A stretch of 64,000 nucleotides of DNA from contig NZ_CP166097.1 of assembly GCF_041228105.1 (NCBI RefSeq), forward strand, positions 5,217,459-5,281,458. The letters run 5' to 3'. This document shows, piece by piece, positions 1 to 10,680 of this stretch (its first letter is position 1; every line of letters starts with the position of its first letter). A model generated the notes under the pieces. The model saw only the letters and a list, made by a program, of their open reading frames with translations. It was not told the origin of the DNA and did no database searches. The translations under genes and the position numbers were made by a program. Source of the DNA: Pectobacterium aroidearum. Its GTDB lineage: Bacteria > Pseudomonadota > Gammaproteobacteria > Enterobacterales > Enterobacteriaceae.

Positions 1-853
1 CTGGCTATTTGCACTACCGATCATGCTGGCACTGCTGTTCTGGCTGGTGACGCGTGAACTCTCACCGCTAAAACGCATTACCGCCGAGCTTCAGCAGCGT
101 TCCCCCGATGACAGCACCCCGCTGGCAACGCAGAACATCCCGCAAGAAGTTCGCCCGCTGATTAACGCATTAAACCATCTGTTTTCCCGCATCAGCGACA
201 TGCTGGTTCGTGAGCGCCGTTTTACCTCCGATGCGGCTCACGAATTGCGTAGCCCGCTGGCGGCGTTGAAAGTTCAAACCGAAGTCGCCCAGTTGGCACG
301 TGACGATGAAACCATGCGGCACCATGCTCTACTCAATCTGGACAAAGGTATCGATCGCGCCACGCGGCTGGTGGATCAGCTCCTGACGCTGTCGCGGCTG
401 GATGCCGAATCGTCCCCCGAAGGGATGCAACCCATTCAGTTCAATGAATTACTGCAACAGGCGGTGATCGCGCATTACCACACAGCACAAACCGCAGGTA
501 TCGAACTGACGCTGGATTTACCGGACACCCCGGTTATTCGGCAGGGTCATCCGTTGCTGTTGACTTTGCTGGTGCGCAATCTGTTGGATAACGCCATTCG
601 CTACAGCAATGCAGGGGGGACGGTAAGTCTGACGCTAACAGAAAATAGCTTTAAGGTCGCCGACAACGGACCGGGCATTAGCGAGGAGGCGCTGGCAAGA
701 ATTGGCGAACGCTTTTATCGTCCGCCGGGGCAGGAGAAATCCGGCAGCGGTCTTGGGATTTCCATCGTGAACAACATCGCCAAACTGCACCAGATGCGGG
801 TGACATTCACCAACCAGCCCGAAGGGGGGCTAATTGTGTCGGTGAATTGGTAA
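1..853 (+). CDS. qseC: Sensor histidine kinase QseC, C-terminal part
   Basis: The reading frame is open from the first bases, so the sensor part of the gene lies outside the window. What remains is the end of the second membrane helix, a HAMP-like linker, the dimerisation/phosphoacceptor helix and the ATPase domain. The phosphoacceptor histidine is in AAHELRSPLA at bases 239-241; the N box (LLDNAIRYS), G1 (DNGPGI) and G2 (GSGLGIS) follow in order. The sequence tracks E. coli QseC closely, including the FTSDAAHELRSP block and the YRPPGQ segment. QseC is an inner-membrane kinase that phosphorylates QseB. The partner qseB would be expected upstream, outside the window. The related kinase PmrB is a less likely identity. 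Confidence 0.85.
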   Translation, partial: WLFALPIMLALLFWLVTRELSPLKRITAELQQRSPDDSTPLATQNIPQEVRPLINALNHLFSRISDMLVRERRFTSDAAHELRSPLAALKVQTEVAQLARDDETMRHHALLNLDKGIDRATRLVDQLLTLSRLDAESSPEGMQPIQFNELLQQAVIAHYHTAQTAGIELTLDLPDTPVIRQGHPLLLTLLVRNLLDNAIRYSNAGGTVSLTLTENSFKVADNGPGISEEALARIGERFYRPPGQEKSGSGLGISIVNNIAKLHQMRVTFTNQPEGGLIVSVNW

Positions 854-880
854 AATAGTTAACGTACTAGCAGCAACTCG

Positions 881-957
881 GTGTCTGTTATTAGGGAAAC
901 ACGAGGATGAGGTTCCCGCAGGGATGCCTCGCCTCGTGGTCGACCGTATATCTCGAT
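881..957. repeat. Dispersed hairpin repeat, copy A
   Basis: This lies in the gap between the convergent genes qseC and kup. It matches two other intergenic copies in this window (33565-33670 and 37329-37437). The core is a 39-base hairpin at 900-938: outer arms CACGAGG and CCTCGTG, then GAGG/CCTC, then TCCC-GCA-GGGA. The flanks TTAGGGAAA and TATCTCGAT are shared with the other copies. The outer arm differs from copies B and C at two positions, and both changes keep base pairing. The repeat has no open reading frame. Confidence 0.8.
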
Positions 958-991
958 CTTATCCCAACATAAGATCATCTATTCGGTTCAC

Positions 992-2860
992 TTAAATCTC
1001 GACCTGTATCCCCAGCTCAATCAGCCTGTTCGGCGGTATTTCAAACTGATCCGCCGCTCGCAGCGCATTGCGGCTGAGCATCATGAATAGCTTACCGCGC
1101 AGGCGCAGATACCACGGGCGTTCGCCGATAATCAGCGATTCATTGGACATAAAGAAAGACGTTTCCATCATTTGGCAGGTTAACCCATCTTGCCAACAGC
1201 GCTGAAAGACCTCTTCCACATCCGGCGTTTCACGCCAGCCATAGTTGGCAATCACGCGCCAGAACGTCGGCGAAAGCTGTTCAACCGTCACGCGGCGAGC
1301 GTTCAGCACATAAGGCGCATCCTCCGTTCGCATGGTCAACAGCACCACGCGCTCGTGCAGGATCTTGTTATGTTTAAGGTTATGCAACAGCGCAAACGGG
1401 ATCACGCGAGTCGCACGCGAGAAATAGACGGCAGTTCCCGGTACACGTGTCGGCGGCGATTTCTCCAGCGACGCAATCATGGCATCCAGCGAGTTACCGT
1501 GTTCATGCAACCGACGCAGCAGCCTGAAGCGCTCGCTTTTCCACGTCGTCATGATAATAAACATCACCATGCCCAGCGCTAGCGGCAACCAGCCGCCGGA
1601 CAGAATTTTGACCACATTCGCCAAAAACATCGGTACATCAATAACCAGTAATCCCGCCAGCAATACCCACGCCAAGTAGCGGTTCCAGAGCCAGTTCTTC
1701 ACCGCCACCGTACAGAACAGAATACTGGTAATCACCATCGTGCCCGTTACCGCAATCCCGTAAGCCGCAGCCAGATTGCTCGAATGCTCAAAGCTGACAA
1801 TCACGATGACGACAGCGATATACAGCATCCAGTTAATGGCAGGAATATAAATCTGACCGGACTCCATATCTGACGTGTGTACGATACGCATCGGCGGCAA
1901 ATAGCCCAGCCGCACTGCCTGGCGCGTCAGGGAGAAAACACCGGAAATCACCGCCTGCGAAGCAATGATTGTCGCCAGCGTCGCCAATATCATCAGTGGA
2001 ATCAGCGCCCAATCTGGCGCCAGCAGGAAGAAGGGGTTCTTGATCGCCTCCGGGTTCTTCAACAGCAGCGCGCCCTGTCCGAAGTAATTTAACACCAGCG
2101 ACGGCAGCACCACCGTAAACCAGGCCAGACGAATCGGGAATTTACCGAAGTGCCCCATATCGGCATACAGCGCCTCAACCCCGGTAATTGCCAGCACCAC
2201 CGCTCCCAGCGCGAAGAACGATACGGCTTTATATTCGATAAAGAAGCGAACGGCGTACATCGGGTTCAACGCCTGCAAGACTTCAGGGTTAGCGATAATA
2301 CTTCGCGCCCCCAGCACGCCGAGCGTTAAAAACCAAATCAGCATCACAGGCGCAAACAGCTTACCAACACTGCCTGTACCGTGTTTTTGAATGATAAAGA
2401 GTAATGTCAGAACGACAATAGATAGCGGGACGATATAGCTGTCCATTGATGGCGCGGCAATTTCCAGCCCTTCCATCGCCGACATCACCGAGATGGCTGG
2501 CGTGATGACCACTTCCCCATAGAAGAAGCTGCCACCAATCAACCCCATGATGACCAGCACGGACGTCATGCGATCGGAAGTATTGCGCCCAGCTAGCGAC
2601 ATAAGGGTTAGAATCCCACCTTCGCCAGCGTTGTCAGCACGCATCACATAGGTCAGGTATTTCAGCGAAACAACGAGAACTAACAGCCAAAAGATCAGTG
2701 AAAGAAAACCAAAGACCGAATCAGGCTCGACCCCAAAACCAAACTGCCCTGATAAACATTCCCTTAACGTATAAAGAGGGCTGGTTCCTATATCTCCATA
2801 AACCACCCCGATGGCCGCCAGCGTGACAGCCGGAAGCGAACGTTTATGTTCTGAGCTCAT
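992..2860 (-). CDS. kup: Low-affinity potassium uptake protein Kup
   Basis: Kup (TrkD) is an inner-membrane K+/H+ symporter that imports potassium, mainly at low pH. The 622-residue length equals that of E. coli Kup. The N-terminus carries the family block [15 protein letters not shown] near residues 18-32, followed by about twelve hydrophobic segments and a hydrophilic cytoplasmic C-terminal part of about 170 residues. It is transcribed leftward, convergent with qseC and divergent from ravA, with a 337-base shared upstream region. No operon partner is seen. Confidence 0.96.
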   Translation of the reverse strand: MSSEHKRSLPAVTLAAIGVVYGDIGTSPLYTLRECLSGQFGFGVEPDSVFGFLSLIFWLLVLVVSLKYLTYVMRADNAGEGGILTLMSLAGRNTSDRMTSVLVIMGLIGGSFFYGEVVITPAISVMSAMEGLEIAAPSMDSYIVPLSIVVLTLLFIIQKHGTGSVGKLFAPVMLIWFLTLGVLGARSIIANPEVLQALNPMYAVRFFIEYKAVSFFALGAVVLAITGVEALYADMGHFGKFPIRLAWFTVVLPSLVLNYFGQGALLLKNPEAIKNPFFLLAPDWALIPLMILATLATIIASQAVISGVFSLTRQAVRLGYLPPMRIVHTSDMESGQIYIPAINWMLYIAVVIVIVSFEHSSNLAAAYGIAVTGTMVITSILFCTVAVKNWLWNRYLAWVLLAGLLVIDVPMFLANVVKILSGGWLPLALGMVMFIIMTTWKSERFRLLRRLHEHGNSLDAMIASLEKSPPTRVPGTAVYFSRATRVIPFALLHNLKHNKILHERVVLLTMRTEDAPYVLNARRVTVEQLSPTFWRVIANYGWRETPDVEEVFQRCWQDGLTCQMMETSFFMSNESLIIGERPWYLRLRGKLFMMLSRNALRAADQFEIPPNRLIELGIQVEI

Positions 2861-3197
2861 AAACCTATCTTCTGTTATTAATCAGTCCGCGAAGCGCGTC
2901 ATTCACAGCAACTCGTCCAAGAGCGCACAGTATGCACAAATCAGGCTAAAAACCCATTTTTATTGTGCGATCCACCTGTACACGAAACATCCTGTAAAAA
3001 GTGGTTTATTGCTTACTCACCCCGTTAGGGTGTAATAATCCGTAAAAGTATTCTAATAAAAATCTGTGATCTGCCGTTTATTATTACTATTGTCTTTCTG
3101 AAAGTAGGGTTTTTCTGAGAGACCGCTTTCCGCGAAGTAATCGGGTTGAGACATAAACGATTTCAATACATCACATCATGGGACTAACGGATTAATT
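2861..3197. promoter_or_regulatory. Divergent kup/ravA promoter region
   Basis: This 337-base gap between the divergent kup and ravA starts holds no credible gene. It becomes AT-rich after about 3020, as expected for promoters. I could not assign a -10/-35 pair or a known operator with confidence. Confidence 0.5.
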
Positions 3198-4697
3198 ATG
3201 CGTCAAACTGCGGCATTGGCTGAAAGAATTTCTCGTCTCAGCCATGCGCTAGAACACGGACTCTACGAAAGACAACACGCCATTCGCCTCTGTCTGCTGG
3301 CAGCGCTAAGCGGGGAAAGTGTTTTTCTGCTGGGGCCGCCAGGTATAGCTAAAAGTATGATCGCCCGGCGTCTTAAATTCGCGTTTCGTCATGCGAATGC
3401 GTTTGAGTACCTGATGACCCGCTTTTCCACCCCGGAAGAAGTATTCGGTCCCCTTTCCATTCAGGCGTTAAAAGATGAAGGTCGCTATCAGCGCCTCACC
3501 GCTGGCTACCTGCCAGAAGCCGAAATCGTGTTTCTGGATGAAATCTGGAAAGCGGGCCCCGCCATTTTGAACACCCTGCTGACGGCCATTAACGAGCGAC
3601 GTTTCCGTAACGGCAACAGCGAAGATACCATCCCAATGCGCCTGCTGGTCGCAGCCTCGAATGAGTTACCAGAAGCGGATGGCGGTTTGGAAGCGCTTTA
3701 CGACCGCATGCTCATCCGCCTGTGGCTCGATCGTGTTCAGGAAAAACAGAATTTCCGAGCGCTACTTGTGAACAACAGCAGCGAACGCGATAACCCCGTT
3801 CCGCCCGCTCTCAGCGTCAGCGATGAAGAGTACCAACAGTGGCAGAAGGACATTGAACACATCGCATTGCCGGAAGCAGGTTTCGAGCTGATTTACACAC
3901 TGCGCCAACAGCTCGATGCGCTGGAGCAGGCCCCTTACATTTCCGATCGACGCTGGAAAAAAGCCCTTCGTCTGCTTCAGGCCAGCGCATTTTTCTGCGG
4001 CCGGGATGCCATTACACCGGTTGATATCATTCTGCTGAAAGACTGTCTCTGGCATGACCAAAGCACCTTGACGCTTATCGAACACCAGCTTGAACTGCTG
4101 ATTACCGAACACGCCTACCAGCAAAAAAGCCTGTTGTTCCGTTTGCAGCAGGTAAATACCAAACGCCAGCAATACCAGCGTGAGCAAAGCGAATTACAGG
4201 CCTTTTCGGTAGAGAAACAAGGGCATTTCCTCGGCCGGAAATTCCATTATGCCTTACCTGACACCATCGACGCTGAAACATTGGAACTGGTGCTGCAACG
4301 CCCGTTGATCCTGCACGATATTGAAGTTAACCACCTGATCATTGACAAGAATGCCCTGCAAGGCTGGCTACAAAAAGGCGGGGAAATCCGGGGTAAGCTC
4401 AACGGTATTGGTTTTACCCAGCGCCTCGATCTGCTGGTGGACGATCGCCAGCATCTGGCCATTCGCGATATTAGCCTGCAATCCTCTATTCTTTCTCTGC
4501 CGGAAAAGCGCGACATTGCGCTTCCTGCCGAAATTACCGATGAATATGAAAAACTGAACATGCAGCTGCGTGAACAGCGCCGCTTATTCAGCCAGCATCA
4601 GCCTTGCCTGTTCGTTCCGAGCGAGTGGTTGGCCAAAATAGAGGCCAGCCTGCAGCAGGTTGCCGAGCAAATCCAGCAATCAGAGCAACAGGATTAA
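3198..4697 (+). CDS. ravA: Regulatory ATPase RavA (MoxR family)
   Basis: RavA is a cytoplasmic MoxR-type AAA+ ATPase that in E. coli forms a cage with the lysine decarboxylase LdcI and acts with ViaA on respiratory Fe-S proteins. Walker A GPPGIAKS is at residues 46-53 and Walker B IVFLDE at about 110-115. The 499-residue length is one more than the E. coli protein. The C-terminal half, which forms the LARA/triple-helical parts in E. coli, is less conserved but keeps the [14 protein letters not shown] block. It ends 5 bases before viaA, so the two are almost certainly co-transcribed. Confidence 0.95.
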   Translation: MRQTAALAERISRLSHALEHGLYERQHAIRLCLLAALSGESVFLLGPPGIAKSMIARRLKFAFRHANAFEYLMTRFSTPEEVFGPLSIQALKDEGRYQRLTAGYLPEAEIVFLDEIWKAGPAILNTLLTAINERRFRNGNSEDTIPMRLLVAASNELPEADGGLEALYDRMLIRLWLDRVQEKQNFRALLVNNSSERDNPVPPALSVSDEEYQQWQKDIEHIALPEAGFELIYTLRQQLDALEQAPYISDRRWKKALRLLQASAFFCGRDAITPVDIILLKDCLWHDQSTLTLIEHQLELLITEHAYQQKSLLFRLQQVNTKRQQYQREQSELQAFSVEKQGHFLGRKFHYALPDTIDAETLELVLQRPLILHDIEVNHLIIDKNALQGWLQKGGEIRGKLNGIGFTQRLDLLVDDRQHLAIRDISLQSSILSLPEKRDIALPAEITDEYEKLNMQLREQRRLFSQHQPCLFVPSEWLAKIEASLQQVAEQIQQSEQQD

Positions 4698-4702
4698 CGC
4701 CG

Positions 4703-6181
4703 ATGATCACGCTGGAATCACTGGAAATGCTGCTGTCTATTGATGAAAACGAGCTACTGGACGATCTTGTCGTCACGCTGCTGGCGACGCCTCAGCTCGC
4801 TTTCTTCTTTGAAAAGTACCCCAGCCTGAAGTCAGCGTTACTCAATGATCTTCCTCACTGGAAAGAAACCTTAAAGCAGCGCTTACGTACCACTCAGGTA
4901 CCGCCAGATTTGGAAAAAGAATTTAGCTGCTACCAACGTTCACAATCGATCGACAATCAGGCCTTTCAGACACGCCTGCCTGCGATTATGGATACGCTGA
5001 GCAACGTGGAGTCACCGTTTCTGACGCAGGCCTCACAGCTTATCACTGCCCCAGAGCGAACCTTAGGACAGAAGGTAACGAGTGGGCTCCACGCACTCTT
5101 TCTTCAACGCTGGCGGTTGAGCCTCACACTGCAAACCGTTTCACTGCATCAGCAGTTAATGGAACAAGAACGGGAAATCCTGCTGGATGAGCTGCAACAA
5201 CGCCTGACGCTCAGCGGCAAGCTCGAACCGATTTTGGCCGAAAATGAAAATGCGGCCGGGCGGCTCTGGGATCTCAGCGCCGCACAGCGTATTCAAACCG
5301 ATCCCCGCCCGTTATTGGATTTTGGCGCCTTCCTGCAGCGCCAGCCCGCATTGCAAAAACTGGCGGAACGTCTGGGACGCAGCAGGGAAACCAAATCGAT
5401 CCTCACACAGGAAGCTCCGAAAGAAGCTTTCCGGGTAAGCGTAAGGGAACCAGCCACCGTGCCTGAGCAAGTGAGCGGTGTGCATCAGAGCGACGATATT
5501 TTGCGCTTGATGCCGACAGAGCTGGTCACGCTGGGCATCAGCGAGCTGGAATACGAATTTTATCGTCGTCTTCTGGAACATCGGCTGCTGACGTATCGCT
5601 TACAAGGTGAGAGCTGGCGAGAAAAAATCACGGAACGCCCAGTGGTTCATCAGCAAAATGAACAGCAGCCGCGCGGCCCATTTATCGTCTGCGTCGATAC
5701 GTCAGGCTCGATGGGTGGCTTTAATGAACGTTGTGCCAAAGCCTTCTGTCTGGCGCTGATGCGCATCGCGCTCGCCGATAACCGCCGCTGCTATATCATG
5801 CTGTTTTCTACCGGCGTGGTGAAATATGAGCTCACGTCTGCGGATGGATTAGAGCAGGCAATACGTTTTCTCAGCCAGTCCTTCCGCGGCGGCACGGATA
5901 TGAGTGCCTGTCTGTCAGCGCTGCTAGATAAAATGGATGACGCGCTTTGGCATGATGCCGACGCCGTAGTGATTTCAGATTTTATCGCCCAACGATTGCC
6001 GGATGAGGTGGTAAATAAGGTGAAAAGTCGCCAGACGCAGCTACAACATCGTTTCCATGCTGTAGCGATGTCCGATCATGGCAAACCCGGCATCATGCAC
6101 ATCTTTGACCATATCTGGCGCTTTGATACCGGGTTAAAAAGCCGCTTAATACGCCGCTGGCAGCACGGCAAAGCGTATTAA
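4703..6181 (+). CDS. viaA: VWA-domain protein ViaA, partner of RavA
   Basis: ViaA binds and stimulates the ATPase RavA. I placed the start at ATG 4703 ([10 protein letters not shown]), which aligns with the E. coli start; a longer frame starting at 4604 would run through the end of ravA and is not credible. The protein is 492 residues against about 483 in E. coli. The C-terminal von Willebrand factor A domain has an intact MIDAS motif DTSGSMGG at residues 332-339 and a downstream SDF for metal binding. Its stop codon overlaps the stop of the convergent asnA (TTAA at 6178-6181), so there is no space for an intergenic terminator. Confidence 0.95.
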   Translation: MITLESLEMLLSIDENELLDDLVVTLLATPQLAFFFEKYPSLKSALLNDLPHWKETLKQRLRTTQVPPDLEKEFSCYQRSQSIDNQAFQTRLPAIMDTLSNVESPFLTQASQLITAPERTLGQKVTSGLHALFLQRWRLSLTLQTVSLHQQLMEQEREILLDELQQRLTLSGKLEPILAENENAAGRLWDLSAAQRIQTDPRPLLDFGAFLQRQPALQKLAERLGRSRETKSILTQEAPKEAFRVSVREPATVPEQVSGVHQSDDILRLMPTELVTLGISELEYEFYRRLLEHRLLTYRLQGESWREKITERPVVHQQNEQQPRGPFIVCVDTSGSMGGFNERCAKAFCLALMRIALADNRRCYIMLFSTGVVKYELTSADGLEQAIRFLSQSFRGGTDMSACLSALLDKMDDALWHDADAVVISDFIAQRLPDEVVNKVKSRQTQLQHRFHAVAMSDHGKPGIMHIFDHIWRFDTGLKSRLIRRWQHGKAY

Positions 6182-7170
6182 AGCAGGCCGGAAACCGACT
6201 CACGCAGCGGCTGTGGCCACACGCCGCACTGAACCTGGCCAATGTGCGACAATTGCAGCAACAGCATGACCAGGCGAGACTGACCGATTCCCCCACCGAT
6301 CGTTTGCGGCATCTCACCGCGCAGCAGCGCCTGATGCCATTCCAGCTTCAGACGTTCTTCATCCTGCGTCAGCGCCAGCTGGCGTGTTAACGCTTCAGCA
6401 TCCACGCGGATCCCCATGGATGAAATCTCAAACGCATCGTTCAGTACCGGGTTCCATACGACGATATCGCCGTTCAGACCCGCCAGTTCCTGCTCACCTG
6501 GCGTCGTCCAGTCATCATAATCCGGCGCACGCACATCGTGAGATTGCCCGTTGGACAGCTTACCGCCAATCCCAATCAGGAAAACGGCACCCAATTCTTT
6601 GGCAATCGCTCTCTCACGCCCTTTGGCATCCAGATCGGGATAGCGCTTCAGCAGCGTTTCGGTGTGCACAAAATGAATCTGTTCCGGCAGGAAAGGCTGA
6701 ATGCCAAATGCCTGATGTACCGCAGCCTCTGTCGCTTTGATTCCCTGATAAATACGCGTAACCGTCGATTTTAGGTACTCCGCATGACGCTCGCCGTCTC
6801 CCATCACACGTTCCCAGTCCCACTGATCGACATAAACCGAGTGGATCGGGCTCAGACGATCTTCGTCCGGGCGCAATGCTTTCATATGGGTATAAATGCC
6901 TTCACCGCTGCTAAAATCGTACGCGCCCAGCGTCTTACGCTTCCATTTAGCCAGTGAGTGCACGACTTCAAATGTGGCGTCTGGCAGCGCTTTAACCTTA
7001 ACCTGTACCGCTTTTTCCGTACCGGACAAGTTATCCTGCGTACCATCACCGATACGGCTAAGAATCGGTGCCTGGACTTCAATCAATCCCAGAAGTTGCT
7101 CCAGCTGGCTGGAGAAGAAAGATTTAACGAAGCTGATTTGCTGCTGTTTTTCGATGTACTGCTTTTTCAT
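6178..7170 (-). CDS. asnA: Aspartate-ammonia ligase (asparagine synthetase A)
   Basis: AsnA makes L-asparagine from aspartate, ammonia and ATP in the cytoplasm. The 330-residue length equals the E. coli enzyme, and blocks such as [39 protein letters not shown] and GIGQSRL are those of the class II aaRS-like AsnA fold. It is divergent from asnC, its regulator in E. coli, with about 150 bases between the starts. Its stop codon overlaps that of viaA on the other strand. Confidence 0.97.
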   Translation of the reverse strand: MKKQYIEKQQQISFVKSFFSSQLEQLLGLIEVQAPILSRIGDGTQDNLSGTEKAVQVKVKALPDATFEVVHSLAKWKRKTLGAYDFSSGEGIYTHMKALRPDEDRLSPIHSVYVDQWDWERVMGDGERHAEYLKSTVTRIYQGIKATEAAVHQAFGIQPFLPEQIHFVHTETLLKRYPDLDAKGRERAIAKELGAVFLIGIGGKLSNGQSHDVRAPDYDDWTTPGEQELAGLNGDIVVWNPVLNDAFEISSMGIRVDAEALTRQLALTQDEERLKLEWHQALLRGEMPQTIGGGIGQSRLVMLLLQLSHIGQVQCGVWPQPLRESVSGLL

Positions 7171-7322
7171 TGCCGCGTCTCTTATTCATCGTATTTAGTT
7201 ATTCATTAAGCAATAAAAAGCGCTAGCCATTCAATAATCTTATGGATAAATTGCTCTTGTGCTTTTAATCCGTCATTTTATAGCGGTATAAAATAATTAT
7301 TCGCTAAAATAGGAGGCTCAAA
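7171..7322. promoter_or_regulatory. asnA-asnC divergent control region
   Basis: This short AT-rich gap lies between the divergent asnA and asnC starts. In E. coli AsnC activates asnA from such a region and represses its own gene. A strong ribosome binding site, AGGAGG at 7311-7316, precedes the GTG start of asnC. I could not define the AsnC site by eye. Confidence 0.55.
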
Positions 7323-7784
7323 GTGGCAGAAATTTATCAGATCGATAATCTCGATCGCGGCATTCTTTCCGCCTTAATGGAAAATGCACGCATCCCTTAT
7401 GCCGAACTGGCAAAACAGTTTTCCGTCAGTCCAGGAACAATCCACGTTCGAGTGGAAAAAATGAAACAGGCGGGCATCATTGTCGGCACGCGTCTGGACG
7501 TGAATCCAAAACAGCTGGGCTATGACGTGTGCTGCTTTATCGGCATCATTCTAAAAAGCGCCAAAGATTATCCTTCGGCGCTGGAGAAGCTAAACAATCT
7601 GGAAGAAGTGGTTGAGGCTTACTACACCACTGGGCATTACAGTATCTTTATTAAGGTCATGTGTCGTTCGATCGAGGCGTTGCAACACGTACTTATCAAC
7701 AAGATCCAAACAATTGATGAAATTCAGTCCACCGAAACGCTCATCTCCCTGCAAAACCCCATTATGCGGACGATCGCGCCGTAA
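7323..7784 (+). CDS. asnC: Asparagine-responsive regulator AsnC (Lrp/AsnC family)
   Basis: AsnC is a cytoplasmic DNA-binding protein that activates asnA in E. coli and responds to asparagine. The start is GTG at 7323, chosen for the AGGAGG seven bases upstream and the match to the E. coli N-terminus (IDNLDRGIL). At 153 residues it has an N-terminal winged helix (AKQFSVSPGTIHVRVEKM, about residues 30-48) and a C-terminal RAM ligand domain that includes YYTTGHYSIFIKV. It is divergent from asnA. Confidence 0.96.
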   Translation: MAEIYQIDNLDRGILSALMENARIPYAELAKQFSVSPGTIHVRVEKMKQAGIIVGTRLDVNPKQLGYDVCCFIGIILKSAKDYPSALEKLNNLEEVVEAYYTTGHYSIFIKVMCRSIEALQHVLINKIQTIDEIQSTETLISLQNPIMRTIAP

Positions 7785-7805
7785 CACTTTTTTCCTATAC
7801 CCATA

Positions 7806-7814
7806 TTATCCACA
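7806..7814 (+). promoter_or_regulatory. DnaA box upstream of mioC
   Basis: A perfect 9-base DnaA box, TTATCCACA, lies about 60 bases upstream of the mioC start. In E. coli the mioC promoter contains a DnaA box through which DnaA represses mioC transcription towards oriC. The location here matches. Confidence 0.8.
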
Positions 7815-7873
7815 GGTAGATCCCAGCCAGATCACAGCGTACAATGTCCCGTCTTTTATCGGATGGGATCGCT

Positions 7874-8317
7874 ATGGCAGACATTACCTTGATCAGTGGC
7901 AGTACCCTTGGCAGCGCCGAATACGTCGCAGAGCATTTGGCTGAACTGCTGGAGAAGGATGATTTTTCCACTGAGCTTCTGCACGGTCCTGAGCTCGATG
8001 CATTGCCTGAAAGCGGTGTATGGCTGTTGGTGACATCCACCCACGGTGCAGGAGAATTTCCTGATAACCTGAAAGCGCTGTTTGAGCAGTTGGAACAGCA
8101 AAAGCCCGATCTTTCTCAGGTGAGTTTCGGTGCGGTGGGGATCGGTAGTAAAGAGTACGACACGTTCTGTGGCGCGATCCAAACAGCGGATCGTGTGCTA
8201 ACCCAATTAGGGGCTAAACGGATCGGTGAAGTCCTCGAGATCGACATCACTCAGCATCAGGTTCCTGAAGATCCGGCTGAAGAATGGCTAGGATCGTGGG
8301 TTAATTTACTCAAGTAA
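7874..8317 (+). CDS. mioC: FMN-binding flavodoxin-like protein MioC
   Basis: MioC is a small flavodoxin-like protein that in E. coli binds FMN and supports biotin synthase activity in vitro. I chose ATG 7874 (MADITLISGST), which gives 147 residues as in E. coli; an upstream in-frame ATG at 7844 adds ten unconserved residues. The phosphate-binding loop SGSTLGSAEY is at the N-terminus, and STHGAGEFPDN and SKEYDTFCGA form the other flavin loops. It is transcribed directly into oriC, as in E. coli. Confidence 0.95.
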   Translation: MADITLISGSTLGSAEYVAEHLAELLEKDDFSTELLHGPELDALPESGVWLLVTSTHGAGEFPDNLKALFEQLEQQKPDLSQVSFGAVGIGSKEYDTFCGAIQTADRVLTQLGAKRIGEVLEIDITQHQVPEDPAEEWLGSWVNLLK

Positions 8318-8339
8318 GGTTAAATATTCGGCAGTTGAA

Positions 8340-8583
8340 TGTGGATAACTATGCTTAATTCTGGTGTAAAAGCCGTAGTTATCCCAATAACAACCCGAGT
8401 GCGTTTTTTGTCCTGTGTATAAACCCACATTAAGATCCCAGCTTATACTGGCTAGGATCACCGATCATTCACAGGTAAGGATCAACGCCATTCTCTTGAT
8501 CTTTAATATGAATAATCACTTATCCACACAACACGACGATCCTAATAAGAGATCTAATAAAGAGATCTTTAAATAAAAAGATC
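8340..8583. other. oriC: Chromosomal replication origin oriC
   Basis: The 391-base gap between mioC and mnmG carries the ordered parts of an enterobacterial oriC, reversed relative to the usual E. coli drawing. DnaA boxes: TGTGGATAA at 8340-8348 (R4), TTATCCCAA at 8379-8387 (R3-like), TGTGTATAA at 8414-8422 (R2) and TTATCCACA at 8520-8528 (R1). The unwinding element next to mnmG has three 13-mers ending in GATC at 8542-8554, 8555-8567 and 8571-8583; the first equals the E. coli right 13-mer. About ten GATC (Dam) sites fall between 8430 and 8605, and the R1 side carries the GATCATTCACAG-type stretch where E. coli has IHF and Fis sites. Confidence 0.96.
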
Positions 8584-8708
8584 TTTCTTTAATTAACGAG
8601 GATCCAACGGACTTGGTCGTTGGCTCAAAGTTGAGTAGAATCCCCCACCCCAGGGCAAATAACGATCGTTCGCCACTTATCATTCGCAATAATGCGAGGA
8701 GCAGTACC

Positions 8709-10598
8709 ATGTTTTATCCAGATCCATTTGACGTCATCGTGATCGGTGGCGGTCATGCCGGAACAGAAGCTGCGATGGCTTCTGCCCGAATGGGCCAACA
8801 GACGCTTTTACTCACACACAATATCGATACGCTAGGACAAATGTCTTGTAACCCGGCGATTGGCGGTATTGGAAAAGGTCATCTGGTTAAAGAGATCGAT
8901 GCCATGGGAGGGTTGATGGCGCGTGCTGTCGACCAGGCAGGGATACAGTTTAGGATACTAAACAGCAGTAAAGGCCCAGCGGTCAGAGCCACTCGCGCAC
9001 AAGCAGATCGTGTGCTCTACCGTCAGGCAATTCGCACCGCTCTGGAGAATCAGCCAAACCTGACGATCTTCCAGCAAGCAGTTGACGATCTGATTGTAGA
9101 AAACGATCGTGTCGTCGGTGCCGTTACTCAGATGGGACTAAAGTTTCGTGCAAAAGCCGTTGTATTAACGGTAGGCACTTTCCTCGACGGCAAGATTCAC
9201 ATTGGCCTGGATAACTACAGCGGTGGGCGTGCAGGCGATCCGCCTTCTATTCCGCTGGCGCGTCGCCTTCGTGAACTACCTCTGCGTGTTAACCGCCTGA
9301 AGACCGGTACTCCGCCGCGTATTGACGCCAGAACGATCGATTTTAGCGTGCTGGCTCAACAGCACGGTGACAACCCAATGCCAGTTTTCTCGTTCCTGGG
9401 GAATGCGAGCCAGCATCCGGCACAAATGCCGTGCTACATCACGCACACTAACGAGAAAACCCATGACGTGATCCGTAATAATCTGGATCGTAGCCCGATG
9501 TATGCCGGGATCATCGAAGGGATCGGCCCGCGTTATTGCCCCTCGATCGAAGACAAAGTCATGCGTTTCGCCGATCGAAACACACATCAGATCTTTCTTG
9601 AGCTAGAAGGACTGACCAGCAATGAAATTTATCCTAACGGGATCTCAACCAGTTTGCCGTTTGACGTTCAGTGGCAGATTGTTCGTTCAATGACGGGAAT
9701 GGAAAATGCACGCATTGTCCGCCCTGGCTATGCCATTGAGTACGATTTCTTCGATCCGCGCGATCTGAAGCCAACGCTGGAAAACAAATTTGTTCATGGT
9801 TTGTTCTTCGCTGGACAAATCAACGGTACCACAGGGTATGAAGAAGCCGCTGCACAGGGCATGCTGGCAGGACTGAATGCGGCTCGATTGGCTGCCGATA
9901 AGGAAGGCTGGTCACCGCGTCGCGATCAGGCCTATCTCGGCGTGCTGGTTGACGATCTCTGTACGCTGGGGACGAAAGAACCCTACCGTATGTTTACGTC
10001 GCGTGCCGAATATCGTCTGATGCTGCGCGAAGATAACGCCGATCTCCGTTTGACTGAAATCGGTCGCGAACTAGGGATGGTCGACGATCATCGCTGGGCA
10101 CGTTTCAACGAGAAACTTGAGAGTATTGAAAAAGAGCGTCAGCGCCTGCGCGATATTCACGTTCACCCGCAGTCTGAGCTGTTAGATCAAGTTAACTCAC
10201 TGCTGAAAACACCGTTGTCCCGTGAAGCGAACGGTGAAGAGCTGCTCCGTCGTCCAGAAGTGGATTACGTTCAACTTACTGCGCTACCGCTGTTCGCTCC
10301 GGGATTAACCGACGAGCAGGCTGCCGAGCAGGTTGAAATTCAGGTCAAATACGAAGGGTATATTGCTCGTCAACAGGATGAAATCGAGAAGCAGTTGCGT
10401 AATGAAAATACGTTGCTGCCTGCCGATCTGGATTACAAGCAGGTTAACGGGTTGTCCAACGAGGTTATTGCCAAACTGAACGATCACAAACCTTCGTCTA
10501 TCGGTCAGGCCTCGCGTATTTCCGGCATAACGCCTGCGGCAATCTCCATTTTGCTGATCTGGCTTAAAAAACAGGGTCTGCTGCGCCGCAGCGCCTGA
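8709..10598 (+). CDS. mnmG: tRNA U34 carboxymethylaminomethyl-modifying subunit MnmG (GidA)
   Basis: MnmG works with MnmE (encoded at 59457-60821) to add the aminomethyl group to uridine 34 of certain tRNAs, using FAD, NADH and methylene-THF. ATG 8709 (MFYPDPFDV) gives 629 residues, as in E. coli, and has GAGGAG a few bases upstream; an in-frame TTG at 8613 would extend it through the origin side and is rejected. The FAD-binding [10 protein letters not shown] is at about residues 13-22, and the [12 protein letters not shown] and GTFLDGKIH blocks follow. It abuts oriC, as in E. coli. Confidence 0.97.
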   Translation: MFYPDPFDVIVIGGGHAGTEAAMASARMGQQTLLLTHNIDTLGQMSCNPAIGGIGKGHLVKEIDAMGGLMARAVDQAGIQFRILNSSKGPAVRATRAQADRVLYRQAIRTALENQPNLTIFQQAVDDLIVENDRVVGAVTQMGLKFRAKAVVLTVGTFLDGKIHIGLDNYSGGRAGDPPSIPLARRLRELPLRVNRLKTGTPPRIDARTIDFSVLAQQHGDNPMPVFSFLGNASQHPAQMPCYITHTNEKTHDVIRNNLDRSPMYAGIIEGIGPRYCPSIEDKVMRFADRNTHQIFLELEGLTSNEIYPNGISTSLPFDVQWQIVRSMTGMENARIVRPGYAIEYDFFDPRDLKPTLENKFVHGLFFAGQINGTTGYEEAAAQGMLAGLNAARLAADKEGWSPRRDQAYLGVLVDDLCTLGTKEPYRMFTSRAEYRLMLREDNADLRLTEIGRELGMVDDHRWARFNEKLESIEKERQRLRDIHVHPQSELLDQVNSLLKTPLSREANGEELLRRPEVDYVQLTALPLFAPGLTDEQAAEQVEIQVKYEGYIARQQDEIEKQLRNENTLLPADLDYKQVNGLSNEVIAKLNDHKPSSIGQASRISGITPAAISILLIWLKKQGLLRRSA

Positions 10599-10619
10599 TT
10601 TAAGGTAAACTTATCCCCT

Positions 10620-10647
10620 AAATAGCCGGTTATCCGGCTATTTTTAT
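10620..10647 (+). terminator. Terminator-like hairpin after mnmG
   Basis: The inverted repeat AATAGCCGG-TTAT-CCGGCTATT is followed by a short T run. It lies 22 bases after the mnmG stop and before rsmG, so it probably cuts back readthrough into rsmG. Confidence 0.8.
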
Positions 10648-10680
10648 TATTAACCTTATATTTTTCATCGGGATCTTATA

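Noticed and set aside
8613..8708. TTG-initiated N-terminal extension of mnmG
   Set aside because: It reads through the oriC flank, is unconserved, and the ATG at 8709 has a good ribosome site and matches the E. coli start.
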